Shown: positions 21,781 to 33,286, numbered from the stretch's first letter. The stretch: 64,000 nt of DNA from Scilla litardierei (GCA_030789695.1 CM061132.1:31892418-31956417); one strand, 5' to 3'. Notes: a model not told the origin generated them from the letters alone. Translations and numbers: made by a program.

Positions 21781-24700
21781 ATGAAGTCTGAGTGCCTTGT
21801 GGGCAGTGCCTCAACGCACACTATTCTTTGCGAACCATGCTATTTTTATAGTTTAAACAAATATGACGGTCCTGTTATCACCATTACGGGACTGTCTAAC
21901 ATAATCGAAGGATCTGAGAAAGTAATCATATTGCTCCCAAATAACACAAGACTTAAAATACAAAATGCACTATTCTCTCCAAAATCCAATAGAAATCTCA
22001 TAAGTTTCTAAGATATTCATTTAAACGGATATCACTTAGAAACTAGAGATGAAGAAAACATTGAATATATGTATGTAACTCGTCAAAAAGATGGCCAGAA
22101 GACCATCTACGAACGATTTAAAGGACTCCTGTCGGATCTCTACCACACGTATATTCAACCTATAGAAGACAATATGTCTGAGCACCAGAAGTGTCTTTCA
22201 TTGCCAGAGTTTCAACTCTGGCACAATAGACTTGGGCACCCTGGATCAGCTATGATGCGTCGCATCATCTCTGAATCCCATGGACATAATTTGAAGAAAC
22301 AAAGGATTTTTCAACCGGGTGAATTTTCTTGTACCCCTTGTTTTAAAGGAAAATTAATAACGAGACCATCCCTCCTGAAAGTGGGATTAGAGTCTATTGG
22401 CTTCCTAGAGAGAATTCATGACGGCATTTGCGGGCCTATTCACCCCGCAAGTGGCCTATTTCAGTACTTCATTGTACTGATTGATGCATCCACAAAATGG
22501 TCTTATGTGTGCCTATTGTCCACCTACAACTTAGTTTTCCCGAAGCTATTGACACAAATAATTAGATTGCAATCTCATTTTCTCGATAGCTATATCAAGA
22601 AACTACGTCTTGATAATGTGGACGAATTCACTTCACTTGTCTTCGATGACTATTGCCGGGCAACGGGTATCGAAGTTGACCATCCAGTAGCTCATGTTCA
22701 CACCCAGAAGGGATTAGCAGAGTCTCTTATAAAGAGACTATTACTCATGCAATCCCAGTTGCTTGTGGAGGCTTGGGGGCATGCTATTCTGCATGCCGCA
22801 TCGCTAATTAGGATAATGCCCTCGGGTGGCAATACATTATCCCCAATGCAGCTAACATATGGTGCACAACCGAATATCTCCCATTTGCGAGTATTTGGTT
22901 GTGCGGTGTATGTCCCAATAGCACAACCTCAGAGGACCAAAATGGGTCCTCGGCGTCGTCTAGGTATCTATATTGGGTTTGATTCGCCCTCTATTATTAG
23001 ATACCTAGAGCCTCTCACGGAGGACGCATTTAAGGCACGTCTTGATGACTGTGAATTTGATGAGAAATCATTTCCCAAAATAGGCACACAGTCTAAGAAG
23101 CCTGATGCTTTTGAGACCATTTCTTGGGACAAGAAGTCATTGTCTCTTAATGATCCGCGTACTAATCTGTGTGAAGATGAGATCCTGAAGATCCTTCACA
23201 TTCAGAACACAGCACACCTACTACCGGATAAATTTACGGACAACCAGAAGATTGTTCGTTCATACGTCCCTGCTGCCAACACGCCAGCTAGGATTGACAT
23301 CCCTAAAGATGGATGCAATCCACCGGCATCAGAATTGGCTGTACCTCAATTGAAAAGAGGACGCCCTCCAGCTTTAAAAGATAAAGTTCCACGAAAGAGG
23401 AAGATTCCTGGAGATAATAAGATGATCCCTCCATAGGATGCTGAGTTCAGACCAGCAACCTCTCCTCCCCGTATTTTTCCTGCAGAGGAAACAATAGGAG
23501 AAACATCATTAAATTGTGTACGTACTGGCGAGGTACTGGACAGACATAGCACAGTCGACGACGACGATTTTGCGTTCGCTATTGCCATTCACGTCGCTAA
23601 ATACGACGATGACGTCGAACCACGATCTCTAGCAGAATGTAAATACAGAGATGATTGGCCAAAGTGGGACGAGGCAATAAGAGTAGAGCTGGACTTACTC
23701 TTGAAACGCAAAGTCTTTGGACCAGTAGTCTAAACACCTTTAGGTGTTAAACCTGTGGGATATAAGTGGGGTTTTATCAGAAAAAGAAATGATGAAAACG
23801 TGATCGTACGCTACAAGGCACGCCTTGTAGCACATGGATTTTTCCAAAGGCTGGGATTGATTATAAAGATACATATTCTCCGTCAAGGATGCGATCACTT
23901 TTCGATTCTTGCTTAGCCTATCATCTCTGGAATGCCTAGAAATGCAGCTCATGGACGTTGTGACCGCATATCTATATGGAGATATAGATAAAGAAATCTA
24001 TATGAGACTTCCAGATGGGTTTAATTTACCCCCAAAAATGAAAGAGAGACCTCGGGACGTCTTCTCAGTAAGGCTTCAAAGGTCATTATATGGTCTTAAG
24101 CAATCGGGAAAAATGTGGTATAACAGACTAAGTGTTTTCCTTGCACAACAAGGATTCACAAACAACGAAGTCTGCCTGTGTATCTTTATCAGGAGAACAG
24201 GAACATGATTTGTCATCGTCGCAGTTTATGTGGACGACTTAAATCTATAAGATCTCTTACAAAGATCAATGAGATATCTGAAAGCCTAAAACATACCTTC
24301 AAAATGAAAGACCCAGGTAAAATAAGGTATTGTCTTGGATTACAAATTGAACACCTATGAGGTGGAATCCTGTTACACCAATCAAATTATAAAAGGAAAC
24401 TTTTTAACAATTTTCTAATGGAACAATGTCATCCTTTAAGTACTCCTATGGTCATGAGATCACTGGATATTCATAAGGACCCCTTCCGACCACTGGAAGA
24501 GGGGGAGGAGATACTGGGTCCTGAAGTACCCTACCTCAATGCCTTGGAGCACTTCTATATCTGGCAAACTGCACGCGTCCCGATATAGCATTCGCATTTA
24601 ATCTACTTGCCAGACACAGTGCTGCGCCTACAAAGTGCCACTGCAACAGAGTAAAGCATCTTCTACGCTACCTCCAGGCCTCTATAGATCTGGAACTATT

Positions 24701-25229
24701 CTACCAGAGAGGTTCCTCTTTCCAGTTTCTTGGTTATGCTGATGCAGGTTACCTCTCTGATCCCCACACAGCAAAATCACAAACTGGCTTTGTGTTTACC
24801 TACGGAGGGACTGCTATGTCATGGAGTTCGGTAAAGCAAACCACTACAGCAACATCATCCAACCATGCTGAACTTATTACGATCCACGAAGCAAGCAAAG
24901 AGTGTTTTTGGCTCCGCTCTGTCGTTCAACATATCCTTGATGCCATTGGCCTAAAGACTGGTGGTCTCGAGCCCACTACCTTGCTTGAAGATAACACTGC
25001 ATGCATAGCACAACTCATAAATGGCTACATCAAAGGTGACAGAACGAAACACATTTCTCCCAAATTCTTCTGGACGCATGATCTACAGAAGAACGAGGAG
25101 GTCAACATACAGCATATCCAGTCCTGCAACAACTTATTTGACCTGTTTACTAAATCTTTACCGAGATGTATTTTTGTAAAACTTGTAAAAGGAATCGGTA
25201 TGAGACAGCTGAGAGACCTACAAGCCTGA
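21781..25229 (+). pseudogene. pol: Copia-A pol: protease, integrase, RT, RNase H
   Basis: The ATG follows AAATAG directly. The protease motif reads VGSAST where relatives have VDSAST: the catalytic Asp is lost. Pre-integrase and integrase fill 22069-23436 (LWHNRLGHPG; LDNVDEF; KGLAESLIK), followed by a stop at 23436 and others near 23730. RT has YVDD at 24227-24238 with frame breaks on both sides (near 24200 and 24360). RNase H (24792-25229) has SSVKQTTTATSSNHAEL and DNTACIAQL. A dead copy, close in sequence to Copia-C. Confidence 0.9.
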
Positions 25230-25400
25230 AGCTTGTACGGATGAGGGGGAGTAACCTGTGGGTTGCACTCTTTTTCCTTAAGTTGTTGGTTTTTCCCACT
25301 GGGTTTTCCACAGCTAAGGTTTTAACGAGGCAAACACGATTACTCCGGATCTAGAAGTATCCACTCCCGTAGCATTTACACTAAGACCAAAGTAATGGGT

Positions 25401-25413
25401 GGATAAGGGGGAG
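25401..25413 (+). other. Copia-A polypurine tract
   Basis: GGATAAGGGGGAG directly before the 3' LTR. Confidence 0.8.
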
Positions 25414-25588
25414 TGTTATGAATGAGGGAGGCCTTTGGCCTCCCCTCATCTTTATCCCCCCATTACTCTCCATTATCCCTACTAATGAGGACCTTTGGTA
25501 TCCCATGGCCTTTGGGCTTATATGATTTTAATAAATATAGAACCATGGTTTTGTGCCATGTTTACTCACTTTTCCTAATTATTCAACA
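25414..25588 (+). repeat. Copia-A 3' LTR (175 bp)
   Basis: TGTTATGAATG...TTCAACA, same length as the 5' copy with about 15 substitutions. It keeps the GGGAGGCC/GGCCTCCC palindrome although the loop bases differ. Confidence 0.9.
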
Positions 25589-26713
25589 GCAAGAAATTTT
25601 TCCATCTGTTTTCTTTCTCTTTCATTCATTTTCTCACCAACCAAGCAGGGCCTACAAGAAAAAAAAAAGAAAACCTTTATCTCTTTCTATCCCCCTCTCA
25701 CCCTTCATCCTAAATCATCGCTTGTGCCCAAAGAACAAGTTTTAGATAAAGATGGCATGGATGTTTAGATTGCATCTAAGCACAAATAGCCAACCTTTGC
25801 CAAAAGAGCTATTTGTCATAGATTGTTAGGATAAGATTAAACCTTTTTAGCAAGTGAAAATAAGGTAGGAAGAAGAAATTTGAAACATACTTAGGGAGAA
25901 TATTTATGTATGGAAGGATTGAATACATCTCAAGAAGAAGAAGAAAACGAATGAATTCCTCACTCAAGTAGTCAAATCATTCATTCTTTTGATATAAAGT
26001 TCTTCAGGTCCCGGACATGTCCTCGACGGTATTCTTTACCAATTAAGTTCCAGTTCACATTCATCATGATAAATAACGAGTAGGCTTTGCTCGGACATCA
26101 GATCATGAAGGAGAATAAGTTAATTACTATTTTGATACATGATCCAGATATCTTGAGTAATTTGTGAAATTATGGGAAAATAAGTTTTCTAAATAAAATG
26201 CGAACACGTTGAAGGAATATATATACACACATATAAACATTTGGCCTCGACGCTTCGGAACGTTGGAAATTTCAACTCCTTCCTTGTTGATAACACAATC
26301 TGCAAGCCCATTATAGTTTAGTTCACTTCCCTGCCAATTTTTTCTCATTCTGTGCTAATCTCCTCATTTTCCTTCTCGAGAATGTCATATTTATCTGAAC
26401 ATGTAAAAGTGATGGTTTTAGCGATCTTTCTTCTTTTGCTAGTAAGCGAATAATCCATATACCAATAGCTTGGAGCATCAGAGCTCCTCCCATGATGTAG
26501 AATCCGGAAATGACACTTCATCTAATACACAGGTACATCACTCTTTTAACGAGGCATTTGGGAATGTAATCCCACATGAGACAAGCATCCTCAATTCAAC
26601 CATAGCTCAGCGGCTGCATCTTTCCTCATCATCAAAAATTAACCGAAGAAAAATGGAGTCACCTCATACTAAAAAGGACGACTGTGAAGAGTTATGCACG
26701 GCACGAATGCAAC
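25589..26713. other. Unassigned sequence between Copia-A and the hAT element
   Basis: CT-rich then AT-rich sequence. A Ser/Thr/His/Asn-rich plus-strand reading frame (26470-26713) runs into the hAT left end; I do not recognise it. It might be an exon interrupted by the hAT, but no continuation appears at the other hAT end (59617). Confidence 0.5.
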
Positions 26714-26877
26714 CAGGGGCGGAACCAGGATGTGATGTCGGGGGGGGGGGGGCAATGACAAAAAATATAAATAATCAAATAAATATATTAAATAAATTCA
26801 TAGGGAGTATATTACATCAAATAACATTTAAACTCTCATTTAAATATATCAAAATATGCCATTACATTCTCACCATG

Positions 26878-27200
26878 TTAAAATGCAGAACGTCTTTCTT
26901 CCATGTCACAAAAATCATCTACAATTGAATCCACGCTAAATTTTTCGGCAATTTCTTTCTCAATGTACGCAAGCAAACAATCAGACAAGAAATCATCTCC
27001 CATCTTGTTACAAAGTGTAGTCTTGACTATATTCATTGCTGAAAAAGAACGCTCTATAGTAGTTGTAGAAACTAGAAGTGTGAGAATAAGAGTTATCACT
27101 CTATACACAAGCGGATACACTTCTGCTTTTCTAGTTTTTACCAACAATTGACATAGATCAGAAATTGTTATCAATGCTTTAAAATTTGGAAGTTGTCGGG
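26878..27200 (-). pseudogene. hAT transposase, C-terminal dimerisation block
   Basis: Carries the hAT C-terminal dimerisation motif (LVSTTTIERSFSAMNIVKT, then DDFLSDCLLAYIE) and ends in a stop at 26878. Joining it to 35646 across one copy of TCGGG keeps the frame, so the LARD entered what was then an open stretch of the gene. Confidence 0.88.
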
Positions 27201-27794
27201 TGTAACGACCCGCTTTTGGGGGCCCGTTACTTATTTGATATTTGCGCAGGTTCTGCAGTTAACCAGTGAAATCAAAATAGCCACGATGCAGAGATGTACA
27301 AAAATACCCAAATAGTGCCCAATTATTACAATCCAAACCGTACAAATATTCCAATGATACCTGAAAGAAAGAAAATACAGTACATAACCGAAAATAGCTC
27401 TGAAAGCTGCGGTCTCATAGTCGTAGTCTGGCGCTATTAGCTCAAGAGCATCTGCCTCCATATGTATGTCGTCTGCGGTGCCACGGAGATGGAACCGTAG
27501 GTAAGTCACAACAATTCTAAATAAAGAAAGAGAGGTACTGTACAAGTATAAAAAAGCAGACCAAAGTGAAAGTAAAGTACGGTGCAGTGTCTGTACAAGT
27601 GTAGAAAGTAAAGTGTAGGTGTAACAGGCTACTGCTGTAGCTAAAAGTACTACAAGTAAAGTACGGTGACTGTGCTGGTAAGGAAAGTAAAGTGCATGTA
27701 CTGTAAAGTAAAGGTGACTGTGCAAAAGTAACTACGTGACTCATGTAGGAGAGTATGATATGCAACCATAAAGTTCATCTATTGCCAGGGACCG

Positions 27795-27873
27795 TTTTGC
27801 CGACGCAGGCAGACCTTGTAGTTTTGCCGACCAGGCAGACCTTGTAGTTTTGCCGACCAGGCAGACCTTGTAG
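27795..27873. repeat. 26-27-bp tandem repeat, 3 copies, LARD 3' LTR
   Basis: Units TTTTGCCGAC(G)CAGGCAGACC plus TTGTAG; one 27-bp and two 26-bp units, 79 bp in all. The other LTR has six units. Confidence 0.95.
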
Positions 27874-27967
27874 ACACAGACATGCAAGTAGATGAACCCC
27901 CGGTCATAGCTCCCACACTCTCACTACAATGAGTTACCCCAAACCCCAGTGATGTGTATCCATTACG

Positions 27968-28042
27968 AGATGTTCCACAAGATGTTCCACGAGATGTTCC
28001 ACCAGATATTCCACACATGATATTCCACACGATGTTCCACAT
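27968..28042. repeat. 12-bp-type tandem repeat in LARD 3' LTR
   Basis: Degenerate repeats of AGATGTTCCACA; the same array is at 33287-33361 in the other LTR without a copy-number change. Confidence 0.8.
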
Positions 28043-30319
28043 GTTGCTAGTCAGACCAAGTCACTGGTTGACTTCCTCATTGAAAACCAGCAAGTAGGAT
28101 AAAGACAAGTCCAACACCAAAAGCTGTTACTTCCGTGCTTTGAGCACGTGGTAGTGTGGCTAGCACACAATTTACTCAAGTTGGCAGTTGCGTGCTACAA
28201 CCACCTAAGTTGAAAGTTGGCAAAGTAATCTTTGGTAGATTACTTTCATTTAGTTCTCTAGTTTGGTTCAAGTCAAATAGCCGTTCGAGGCTATAAGTGG
28301 TGAAGTGTCACAAGTTCATGCAAGCACAGTAGACTAGTTTTCTAAACTTAGAATCTGTCGTGACTTACTTTATCGAGCTCGTCGTGGCAAGACGAGGTTG
28401 GAGCTAGAAAAGCTGGTGCACGAAGATTGGTACCTGCAATCACAAAAATTCTTGGTTAAGGAACGCTACATTTCTATTTAAATAATCGGATCGTTTTGAT
28501 TTTTAAAACCGGTTAAAACGTTGTCGAAAAGCGTTCTAAATTTTTATATAAACTATATAGGATGAAAATAGTTTTACTGCAAGAGGGAATATTTTTCTGA
28601 GGCTTATAGTAATTTTAGAATTTTTAAAAGCTTAAAAACAATTTAAAAACCATTTTCCAATTAGTAACGTATTTATTCAGGAATTTATTCTGGGTGCAAT
28701 CTACATCGGAAAGTCGCAAATGAGGTGTCAAAACGACCGTCTCAAAGAGTATAATAACATATATTTTTCTCATATTTTAGTTTACGTAAAAATAAGAAGA
28801 TACGGATTTTTGAACGAATTATACGTATTTATCTTTTAGGCTTAAAAATTAATTCTGAGAAAACTAAGCGTCGGATTGAGACGAAACTGGCGCCATTGGG
28901 TCCAGAATATTATTTCTGATTTTCTAGAGCTAACCTCACATTTTTTTGGGCTCTATATAATTACTTATGGATTAAAAACCAATAAATCTATTTATTAATT
29001 AATTTAATTACGAAAATACGAAATACTCGCGATATTTACAAGTTTGCCCTCGCGTTTACCGTCGCTTCTTCGTTCTCAGCTCGCAGCGATCGGGGAGGGG
29101 GTCTTTTGCTCGACGTCGGCGGCGGCCAAGGCGGCGACCGATGGAGGGGAAGGCGGAGGGAGCGGCGACGGCGACTATGCCGGTGGTGGGGGCGGTGACC
29201 GAGGCGGCAAGGAAGCACGACGGCGGCGGCGAAGGGCAGCATCTGCTGCTGCTGCTGCTGTCGCTTCTCTCGTCGGCGAGCGGCGGAGGGGAGCTGACGG
29301 CGACGGCGGGTGATGCGACTGGCGGCGTCGGGCGACTAAGCGGGCGCGGCGGTCGTCGTCGACGGTGTACAGGCGGTGCTCGAAGCGGCGATGCGTGCGG
29401 GCGTCACTTCGCCGTCGTCGTCTCAGGCGGTGCTCGATGTGGACGGTGGCGAGGCAGGGTGGAGGCGGTCGGGGGACGGCGAGCTCGTCGATTCCGGCGG
29501 CGGCGGTCGGAGCCCGGGGGTGAGTACGAGAGAGGAGGGAGAGAGAGCGGGAGAGGAGACGGAAGAGAGAGAGAGGGCGGGCTTGGGTTGAGTTGCCTGG
29601 GTTTATCTGAGTGAGGAAGAGGGGTTAGGGGGTAGATTATATAGGGTGTAAGGAAAAGGGGTAGATGAGAGGGTAGATGGGGATGAGGGTAGCTGCGGGT
29701 AGGTTAGGTGATGAGATTAGGTGGGTAACGGGATTAGGTTAGGTGATTAGGAAGGTAAAACTCCATTAACGAAAGTCATTAGTGATAATACAAAAAGCGA
29801 AAATTACGAAAATGCCCCTACTAGCAAACGTGTCCGAAAAATTACGAAAACATACCCACGGGATCGTATCGTCACGAGGAGCGCGAATACGAAGACCGTT
29901 TCAGGGTTTGAGCTACGGAAATACTAGATTTTGGCCAAAACGTTTAGAAAGCGGGTTTGCGGGTTCTCTAATGAAACGATATCAGAAAATTACGAAATTA
30001 ATGTGGGAAACCCCAAATGATCATAGGATGCTACTGCAGAAGTTTGAAGTCGTTTTGAAAACGTTTGTATAGAAAATAAATTCATTGACCCAAAACTGCA
30101 ATATCTGAAAACGAATTTTTATCAGATCTTTTAGAGGTATTTGACGAAATCCGATTTTACCAAAATACTCCATAACTAGTCTGGTACTCCAAAATATTTT
30201 TATAGGAAATTTTTGAAATCAGTTTAAGACTGCTAACAAACCATTATAAAATACAATTAAAAATTGAATTTTCTTTAAATACTTAATTTGAAAGTATTGG
30301 AAAAATACAGGCCGTTACA

Positions 30320-30332
30320 TTCTACCCTCCTT
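30320..30332 (-). other. LARD polypurine tract
   Basis: Minus strand AAGGAGGGTAGAA directly before TGTAACGG. A nearby inverted repeat, AATTCCGTCCTCGGAATT (about 30339-30356), resembles the GAGGACGAAATT-type sequence preceding the tract in Tekay/Del elements. Confidence 0.7.
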
Positions 30333-30720
30333 AAAAATAATTCCGTCCTCGGAATTTAAAAATATTTTTTGAAACAAATAATTGATATTATAAAGAAGCT
30401 CAAGCAAATAAATGATAGAAAAGATAGTAATCTTTATAAATCAGGTTGTAAATAACATGAAATGTGATAAGAAAATAAGGGATGTGACTAATATATATTA
30501 TCACCATAGCTGCTTCAGATTTATCAAGTAGGCGAAACATAAAATAATGGCATTACTCGGAAATGATAATGAGGATGATGATGACATCTGATCGAACTTG
30601 GGACATAAGGTGATAAGCCAGTAGCAAGCTATTTAAACCACATAAAATGGAAGAACATAAGGTTTATTCGTGCTACTAGGTCTTAATCAAAGATGTCGCT
30701 CATAATATAGCACGTATCGA

Positions 30721-31290
30721 CTAATCCACCGGTACCAACACCATCAATTTCCATAATGCCCAACCACATGCTAACGTCCAAAACACCGCCCAAAGGTAAA
30801 TACAAGGCCAACACTCTAAGTCAGTACTCACTGCCAGCATTTCTTCCGTCAATCTCCATACTATCACACAATAAGGCAGGATCCATGCTCTCATCCAGAG
30901 CCAAGCACAAGGCCTACATCCAACTTCAACACACAAGGCCAATATCATACCAGTAACCATTGCCATCATTCCTTCCGTAGACCAATACTTGACATTCGTA
31001 ACACCCAACATCACCCAACAAGTAAATAACCAAAAACACACTTTTCCGCAAACCAAAAGGAGTAGACGCAAGAGGAAGCCTAGACGGGATCTCATCCTAG
31101 GTGAGACCCAAGGCAGAGAGCTCAAGAGAAGCCCAAGGATCACGGCTTCCCAAGATCTCAGCCACGCAGCGGTAGCGATGGTGGCGGCGAGGGTCGTCGC
31201 CAAGGCCAAAAATCCCAAAATAGAACATCGAAGGGCCATCAGCGGCTGGCGATCCACGGCGGCGAGCGCTGCGACTGGCTGTCGATCCAT
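30721..31290 (-). CDS. 189-residue hydrophobic ORF in LARD (multi-pass membrane-like)
   Basis: Starts at an ATG in a good context (ACCATGG, 31288-31290) and is open to a TAG at 30721, in the sense orientation of the element and next to its 3' LTR. About five or six hydrophobic segments are visible: residues 24-44, 47-62, 69-98, 108-123, 129-146 and 160-187; Trp and Cys are abundant. I do not recognise a family. Retroelement env-like genes occupy this position, but so can captured host fragments. The alternative is chance: T/G-rich sequence yields Leu, Val, Trp and Cys codons. The single-copy internal region gives no second copy here to test conservation. Confidence 0.35.
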   Translation of the reverse strand: MDRQPVAALAAVDRQPLMALRCSILGFLALATTLAATIATAAWLRSWEAVILGLLLSSLPWVSPRMRSRLGFLLRLLLLVCGKVCFWLFTCWVMLGVTNVKYWSTEGMMAMVTGMILALCVEVGCRPCAWLWMRAWILPYCVIVWRLTEEMLAVSTDLECWPCIYLWAVFWTLACGWALWKLMVLVPVD

Positions 31291-31954
31291 GGTGGGGAGG
31301 GCCTACGGGATGGAGCGAAGCGGAAGCTGGCGGATCTGCGGGTGAGGCTGGCGGATCGGAGATCGGAGTGGCGATGCAGGGTCCGATCGAGCTCGCTTGG
31401 GGAAGAGGCCGGGAGGAGGAGGGGGGGGTGATGTCTGAGGGAAGCCACGGGGTGGCTTGCAGAGGAAGGAGCGGGGTTAAAACGGGGGGAGGGGCGTCGA
31501 AAGTCGGGGTTAGGTAGGGTAGGGTTCGGCGGGCACGAGTCTCGAGGGGGGGAAAACGGACAAACGAAATAAAGAGGGGGGAGGAAGGTGGTCGGTGGGA
31601 AATGAAATCAAACCCTTGGAGAGAGAAAATCGGGTACAAGATAGAAGTAGGGGCTAGAAGAGAAATACGAGTTCAAAAGATGCAAACAGCCTACACTTAC
31701 ACGTCGGGTTTGGCTCGTCTCAAATCACCAGCACTATCCTCCAATACTTCTGAGCGTCCTTCGATTCGCTTCCGTTGTCGAATTTGACTTCTGGTGATCG
31801 AAAATCGAATGCTACCCTCCTTAGAATAAACGTAGCGAGAGTTCAAGCGAACTAAACGCGATTTAGGAAGAAGTATAAGAATTAGTAGAATGATCAGAAG
31901 GCCATCACTAGCTAAAGAAAGGGGTGCTAGTGATGAAGATCGATGGCGTTACAT

Positions 31955-32097
31955 AATCATGATTCACGTCCTTGCGGTCCAGCGGACACGGCCAGGGAAG
32001 TGACTAAGCCAGGATCACTTATGCCCAGTCTAACCAGGTTGATCCAACAGACTTTAGCCAAGCACATTGACCGGTATCATGGTCCATTGAAGGAAGA
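31955..32097 (-). repeat. Block shared with the Angela-like element
   Basis: About 145 bases match 50807-50950 in inverse orientation at roughly 85% identity by eye, including GGTCAATGTGCTTGGCTAA and GTCCGCTGGACCGCAAGGA. Each copy is in the sense orientation of its own element. Confidence 0.85.
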
Positions 32098-32419
32098 TCA
32101 TCATTCATATGAGTGCCATCATCAATTGAAGGAAAGGTGATGAAGTGGGTAGATAGTTCAAAGGATGAAAAATCACGATAACTGCTAGCAAAAGAGGGTA
32201 CTAGAGAGGTATAATACTGAATGGAACACGAATTCCTAAGCAAGGGTTAAGAGTTCAAAGGAAGTGAGGGAGACCTAATGAAGATGGTAATAAGGACACT
32301 TCACCCGTATATCCAATACAGGTGAACACTAGAGACATCTCGTACTCGAGAGTTCAATTTGAGTATTTAATATTATACATCCTGATCTTGCTATAATGTT
32401 CACGAGGTAGTTAGCGAGG

Positions 32420-32438
32420 ACCTGCGTGGGCCACCAAA
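32420..32438 (-). other. LARD primer binding site candidate
   Basis: Two bases after the 5' LTR the minus strand reads TTTGGTGGCCCACGCAGG. It has a TGG but does not match the tRNA-iMet primer site usual in chromoviruses. Weak call. Confidence 0.3.
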
Positions 32439-33034
32439 CTTGTAACGACCCGCTTTCGGGGACCCGTTACTTATTTGATATTTGCGCAGGTTCTGCAGTT
32501 AACCAGTGAAATCAAAATAGCCACGATGCAGAGATGTACAAAAATACCCAAATAGTGCCCAATTATTACAATCCAAACAGTACAAATATTCCAATGATAC
32601 CTGAAAGAAAGAAAATACAGTACATAACCGAAAATAGCTCTGAAAGCTGCGGTCTCATAGTCGTAGTCTGGCGCTATTAGCTCAAGAGCATCTGCCTCCA
32701 TATGTATGTCGTCTGCGGTGCCACGGAGATGGAACCGTAGGTAAGTCACAACAATTCTAAATAAAGAAAGAGAGGTACTGTACAAGTATAAAAAAGCAGA
32801 CCAAAGTGAAAGTAAAGTACGGTGCAGTGTCTGTACAAGTGTAGAAAGTAAAGTGTAGGTGTAACAGGCTACTGCTGTAGCTAAAAGTACTACAAGTAAA
32901 GTACGGTGACTGTGCTGGTAAGGAAAGTAAAGTGCATGTACTGTAAAGTAAAGGTGACTGTGCAAAAGTAACTACGTGACTCATGTAGGAGAGTATGATA
33001 TGCAACCATAAAGTTCATCTATTGCCAGGGACCG

Positions 33035-33192
33035 TTTTGCCGACGCAGGCAGACCTTGTAGTTTTGCCGACGCAGGCAGACCTTGTAGTTTTGCCGACCA
33101 GGCAGACCTTGTAGTTTTGCCGACCAGGCAGACCTTGTAGTTTTGCCGACCAGGCAGACCTTGTAGTTTTGCCGACCAGGCAGACCTTGTAG
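33035..33192. repeat. 26-27-bp tandem repeat, 6 copies, LARD 5' LTR
   Basis: Two 27-bp and four 26-bp units, 158 bp, against 79 bp in the partner LTR. The last unit runs into the same ACACAGACATGC flank. Confidence 0.95.
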
Positions 33193-33286
33193 ACACAGAC
33201 ATGCAAGTAGATGAACCCCCGGTCATAGCTCCCACACTCTCACTACAATGAGTTACCCCAAACCCCAGTGATGTGTATCCATTACG

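Larger units (their letters stand above)
12238..25588 (+). mobile_element. Copia-A: short-LTR Ty1/copia element, interrupted by Copia-B
   Basis: Two 175-bp LTRs (12238-12412, 25414-25588) flank a leader, gag (20638-21653) and pol with integrase before RT, hence Ty1/copia. Copia-B sits in the leader (13382-19954). Flanking pentamers GAAAG and GCAAG differ at one base and are probably the old target duplication. The LTRs differ at roughly 15 positions, and gag and pol carry many lesions, so the element is old and dead. The gag resembles the Ivana/Oryco lineage as I recall it; a lineage assignment needs a domain search. Confidence 0.9.
27201..30319 (-). repeat. LARD 3' LTR (3119 bp)
   Basis: Near-identical to 32441-35640. 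It contains three 26-27-bp units (27795-27873), a 12-bp-type repeat (27968-28042), an AT-rich middle, a CpG- and CGG-rich block (about 29040-29600) and a G-rich stretch (about 29615-29760). Confidence 0.95.
30320..32440 (-). other. LARD internal region
   Basis: No retroelement protein domain on either strand. On the minus strand, from 5' to 3': a possible primer site (32420-32438), a block shared with the Angela-like element (31955-32097), a GC-rich stretch like a gene 5' end (about 31650-31300), the membrane-like ORF (31290-30721) and the polypurine tract. The GC-rich stretch may be captured host sequence (inference). Confidence 0.7.

Noticed and set aside
13382..25588. Copia-B and Copia-A as one element with a large inverted domain
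   Set aside because: Each has its own LTR pair, primer site and polypurine tract, and Copia-B is flanked by an exact TAAAC duplication, so it is a nested insertion.
27231..27765. 164- and 82-codon Tyr/Leu-rich ORFs present in both LARD LTRs (also 32471-33005)
   Set aside because: Overlapping frames over a low-complexity GTAAAGTA-rich stretch; duplication is due to the LTR, not to gene conservation.
29044..29614. Gly/Ala/Arg-rich ORFs in the GC-rich LTR block (also 34363-34931)
   Set aside because: CGG-repeat composition leaves several frames open on both strands; no recognisable domain. Reported only as a GC block.
29615..29760. GGTTAGG/GGGTA-like stretch as an interstitial telomere repeat
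   Set aside because: The motif is irregular and degenerate; the plant telomere heptamer does not occur in tandem, and the stretch is duplicated only as part of the LTR.
27795..33192. Regular 26-27-bp repeats that could suggest a CRISPR array
   Set aside because: The units are head-to-tail with no spacers, lie inside LTRs of a plant element, and no cas genes are present.
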